Positions 62,285 to 64,000 of a stretch of DNA of 64,000 bases are shown here, in pieces. A model generated the notes under the pieces. That model was not told where the DNA came from and did no database searches. It saw only the letters and a list, made by a program, of their open reading frames with translations. A program made the translations under genes and the position numbers. This DNA comes from Pedobacter deserti (GTDB lineage: Bacteria; Bacteroidota; Bacteroidia; Sphingobacteriales; Sphingobacteriaceae): contig NZ_JAFMZQ010000001.1 in the NCBI RefSeq assembly GCF_024436415.1, positions 1,798,001-1,862,000 on the forward strand, read 5' to 3'. Numbering within the stretch: the stretch's first letter is position 1; every line of letters starts with the position of its first letter.

Positions 62285-63632
62285 TACACTTACGGAAAAA
62301 TACCGTGTTGCAGCGCCAAGGTACACAAGTTACCCAACTGTACCTTACTGGGATGAAACCGAGTTCAGTGATTCTGCCTGGATTGGCCGGCTTAGTGAGG
62401 CCGTAAGTGATGCCGATGGCGAAATAAGCCTCTATCTCCATCTACCGTTCTGTGAGAGCCTTTGCACCTATTGCGGCTGCAATACACGCATTACAAAGAA
62501 CCATGGTGTAGAGTTACCTTATATTGCTGCGGTATTGAAGGAGTGGCAACTCTACCTCGCTCAGCTCGATGTAAAGCCGGTGATCAAAGATATCCACCTG
62601 GGCGGTGGCACGCCTACTTTCTTTAGCGCCGAGAATCTTCGCCTGCTGATCGAGGGCATCCTTAAAGATGCGGAAACGTCTGGTGATGCAGCATTCAGCA
62701 TTGAAGGGCATCCAAACAATACTACCGAGGAACATCTGCGAACCTTATATGCATTAGGTTTCCGGCGCTTAAGCCTAGGTATACAGGATTTCGATCCTAA
62801 AGTACAGCTTATTATCAATCGCATACAGTCGTACGAAGATGTAGAAAAAGTCACCCGCCTGGCCCGGGAGATCGGCTTTGATTCGGTCAATTACGATCTG
62901 ATCTACGGCTTGCCGCTTCAGACCCTCGACGGGCTTCAGTCTACCATTGATCAGGTGATCAGGCTTAGGCCCGACCGTATCGCGTTTTACAGTTACGCCC
63001 ACGTGCCCTGGGTTAAGCCCGGTCAACGCCGCTACACAGAAGCGCACCTGCCATCGGCCGAACTAAAAAAAGCCCTTTATGAAAGCGGTCGGCTTCAGCT
63101 AAGCCATGCAGGTTACGTTGAGATCGGCATGGATCATTTTACACTCGAGTCAGACACACTTTATCAGGCAGGTCTTACCGGTAAGCTGCACCGCAACTTT
63201 ATGGGATATACCGAATTAAATGGGAAGGTGATGATCGGACTTGGCGTTTCTTCCATCAGCGATTGCTGGTCTGCATTTGCGCAGAACGTAAAAAGCGTAG
63301 AAGAATATCTGGCCCTGATCACAGCGGACAAACTTCCGCTCAGCAAGGGTCACCTGCTTTCGGCCTCCGATCTGCTCATTCGCCGGCACATCTTAAATAT
63401 CATGTGTCAGGGACAAACCAGTTGGAGCCTGGCAGAGCTCATGAATGCTGACTTTGAGGCTGGAATACTCCGAATGCATGAGTTGGCGGCAGACGGACTG
63501 GTACATCTTCGGCCCAATCATCTCGGTGTTACCCCGATCGGAAAGCGTTTCCTGAGAAATATCTGTATGGCTTTCGATGCCCGCCTCTGGGAAAAGCAGC
63601 CGCAAACGCAGTTGTTTAGCATGGCCGATTAA
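62274..63632 (+). CDS. hemN: Oxygen-independent coproporphyrinogen III oxidase
   Basis: A radical SAM enzyme that makes protoporphyrinogen IX without O2. The 452-residue product has the cluster motif HLPFCESLCTYCGC (CxxxCxxCxC), DIHLGGGTPTFF, the substrate-arm and the RLSLGIQDFDP and YDLIYGLPLQT stretches. I start at 62274 (MNIDTLTEKYRVAAPRYTSY), the family's normal N-terminus, not the ATG at 62208. It is coupled to the LDH-N-like gene and probably under control of the FNR-like site upstream. Confidence 0.95.
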   Translation: MNIDTLTEKYRVAAPRYTSYPTVPYWDETEFSDSAWIGRLSEAVSDADGEISLYLHLPFCESLCTYCGCNTRITKNHGVELPYIAAVLKEWQLYLAQLDVKPVIKDIHLGGGTPTFFSAENLRLLIEGILKDAETSGDAAFSIEGHPNNTTEEHLRTLYALGFRRLSLGIQDFDPKVQLIINRIQSYEDVEKVTRLAREIGFDSVNYDLIYGLPLQTLDGLQSTIDQVIRLRPDRIAFYSYAHVPWVKPGQRRYTEAHLPSAELKKALYESGRLQLSHAGYVEIGMDHFTLESDTLYQAGLTGKLHRNFMGYTELNGKVMIGLGVSSISDCWSAFAQNVKSVEEYLALITADKLPLSKGHLLSASDLLIRRHILNIMCQGQTSWSLAELMNADFEAGILRMHELAADGLVHLRPNHLGVTPIGKRFLRNICMAFDARLWEKQPQTQLFSMAD

Positions 63633-63635
63633 GGA

Positions 63636-64000
63636 TTATTTACAAACCGCAGTTTCTGCGGCGGGGGGCGGACTTACATAAGGAATATTAAGCTCCAATC
63701 CCCTCAACACAAACCATACCCCGAGCACCAGCATCATATAGGGGATGGTTTTTGTTATTTTATGGCGTAGGGCTTGACCTGTAAAGCCAGCAGCGACAGT
63801 CGCCCCCAGCATGAGCGGTACAGTACCCACCCCGAACCAGAACATATACAATACTGCCGTCTTAACGTCCGGAGTATTAATCGCCCCGGCCAGGGCGAGG
63901 TAAACAAAGCCACAGGGCAAAAAACCATTGATGATACCGATGATCAAGTGGTTTGCTTTATGCCTGAATGCATAGTTAAATGCTTTTTGAAAAGACCTGG
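63636..64000 (-). CDS. TauE/SafE-type (DsbD_2-like) membrane protein (5' partial)
   Basis: The frame is open to the right edge, so the start lies outside the window; about 121 codons are present. Helices include HLIIGIINGFLPCGFVYLALAGA with a Cys in the FLPCGFVY motif, and AVLYMFWFGVGTVPLMLG. This matches the UreH/SafE-like family that in Bacteroidota sits in cbb3 cytochrome oxidase and copper assembly clusters. Convergent with hemN. So a cbb3 oxidase cluster may lie just beyond the window (inference). Confidence 0.75.
   Translation of the reverse strand, partial: RSFQKAFNYAFRHKANHLIIGIINGFLPCGFVYLALAGAINTPDVKTAVLYMFWFGVGTVPLMLGATVAAGFTGQALRHKITKTIPYMMLVLGVWFVLRGLELNIPYVSPPPAAETAVCK

Overview
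The window reads as chromosome of a Bacteroidota bacterium, most likely a Sphingobacteriaceae member (Pedobacter/Mucilaginibacter-like). Reasons: a PorP/SprF-type protein, an acidic-spacer RpoN, a LiaF-like/DUF4288/LytS/LytTR cluster, a lysyl-tRNA synthetase with a C-terminal extension, menaquinone synthesis by the futalosine route (MqnC), type B L31, a Reg_prop/Y_Y_Y histidine kinase, GH172 and GH43 enzymes, and repeated TAnnTTTG -7 promoter boxes (several with a TTTG or TTG box 20 nt upstream) in place of strong Shine-Dalgarno sites. Genus-level placement is inference. Gene density is high. I see no rRNA, tRNA, insertion sequence, prophage or CRISPR array.

Layout. 1-6 kb: partial porP/sprF-like gene, rpoN, mscL, then a LiaF-like protein, a DUF4288 protein and a LytS/LytTR two-component pair. 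6-7.6 kb: rpmH-rnpA-yidD and tsaB. 7.6-17.9 kb: two envelope-type proteins, DUF423, priA, pcm, smpB, an Nramp-universal stress protein fusion, an Lrp regulator and ung. 17.9-25.2 kb: a thioredoxin-like protein, small hypotheticals, lysS, an acyl-CoA ligase and iscS-iscU-iscA. 25.3-32.1 kb: mce, rpmE2, a GlmU-like protein, tpiA-prmA, an Mpl-like Mur ligase, an XRE regulator, a GNAT-like protein and an Asp-rich small protein. 32.4-39.9 kb: a one-protein Reg_prop sensor kinase, its LytTR regulator, mqnC and an M16 peptidase pair. 39.9-45 kb: GH172, a lipid kinase, surE, pncC and an SRPBCC protein.

45-49.4 kb holds a compact carbohydrate operon: a divergent GntR/UTRA repressor, a DhnA-type class I aldolase, a Gfo/Idh oxidoreductase, a D-lyxose/mannose isomerase-like cupin and a PfkB kinase. 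The four enzyme genes run head to tail with short gaps or overlaps, and a perfect 14-bp palindrome lies in the divergent promoter region. There is no transporter and the substrate is unknown. A GIN-domain protein, a GH43 hydrolase, an MscS channel, guaB and small secreted proteins follow.

57.5-64 kb is the most interesting region. It holds a Cys-rich protein resembling nitronate monooxygenase, a PAS histidine kinase that keeps the heme-pocket residues of FixL, a receiver-CRP/FNR fusion regulator, an isolated D-lactate dehydrogenase N-terminal domain with a Cys/His-rich tail, hemN, and a partial TauE/SafE-type membrane protein of the kind found in cbb3 oxidase assembly loci. An FNR/FixK-like box, TGATCAAGATCA, lies just after the regulator gene. 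I read this as a shortened FixL-FixJ-FixK oxygen response in which J and K are one protein. That reading is inference and testable.
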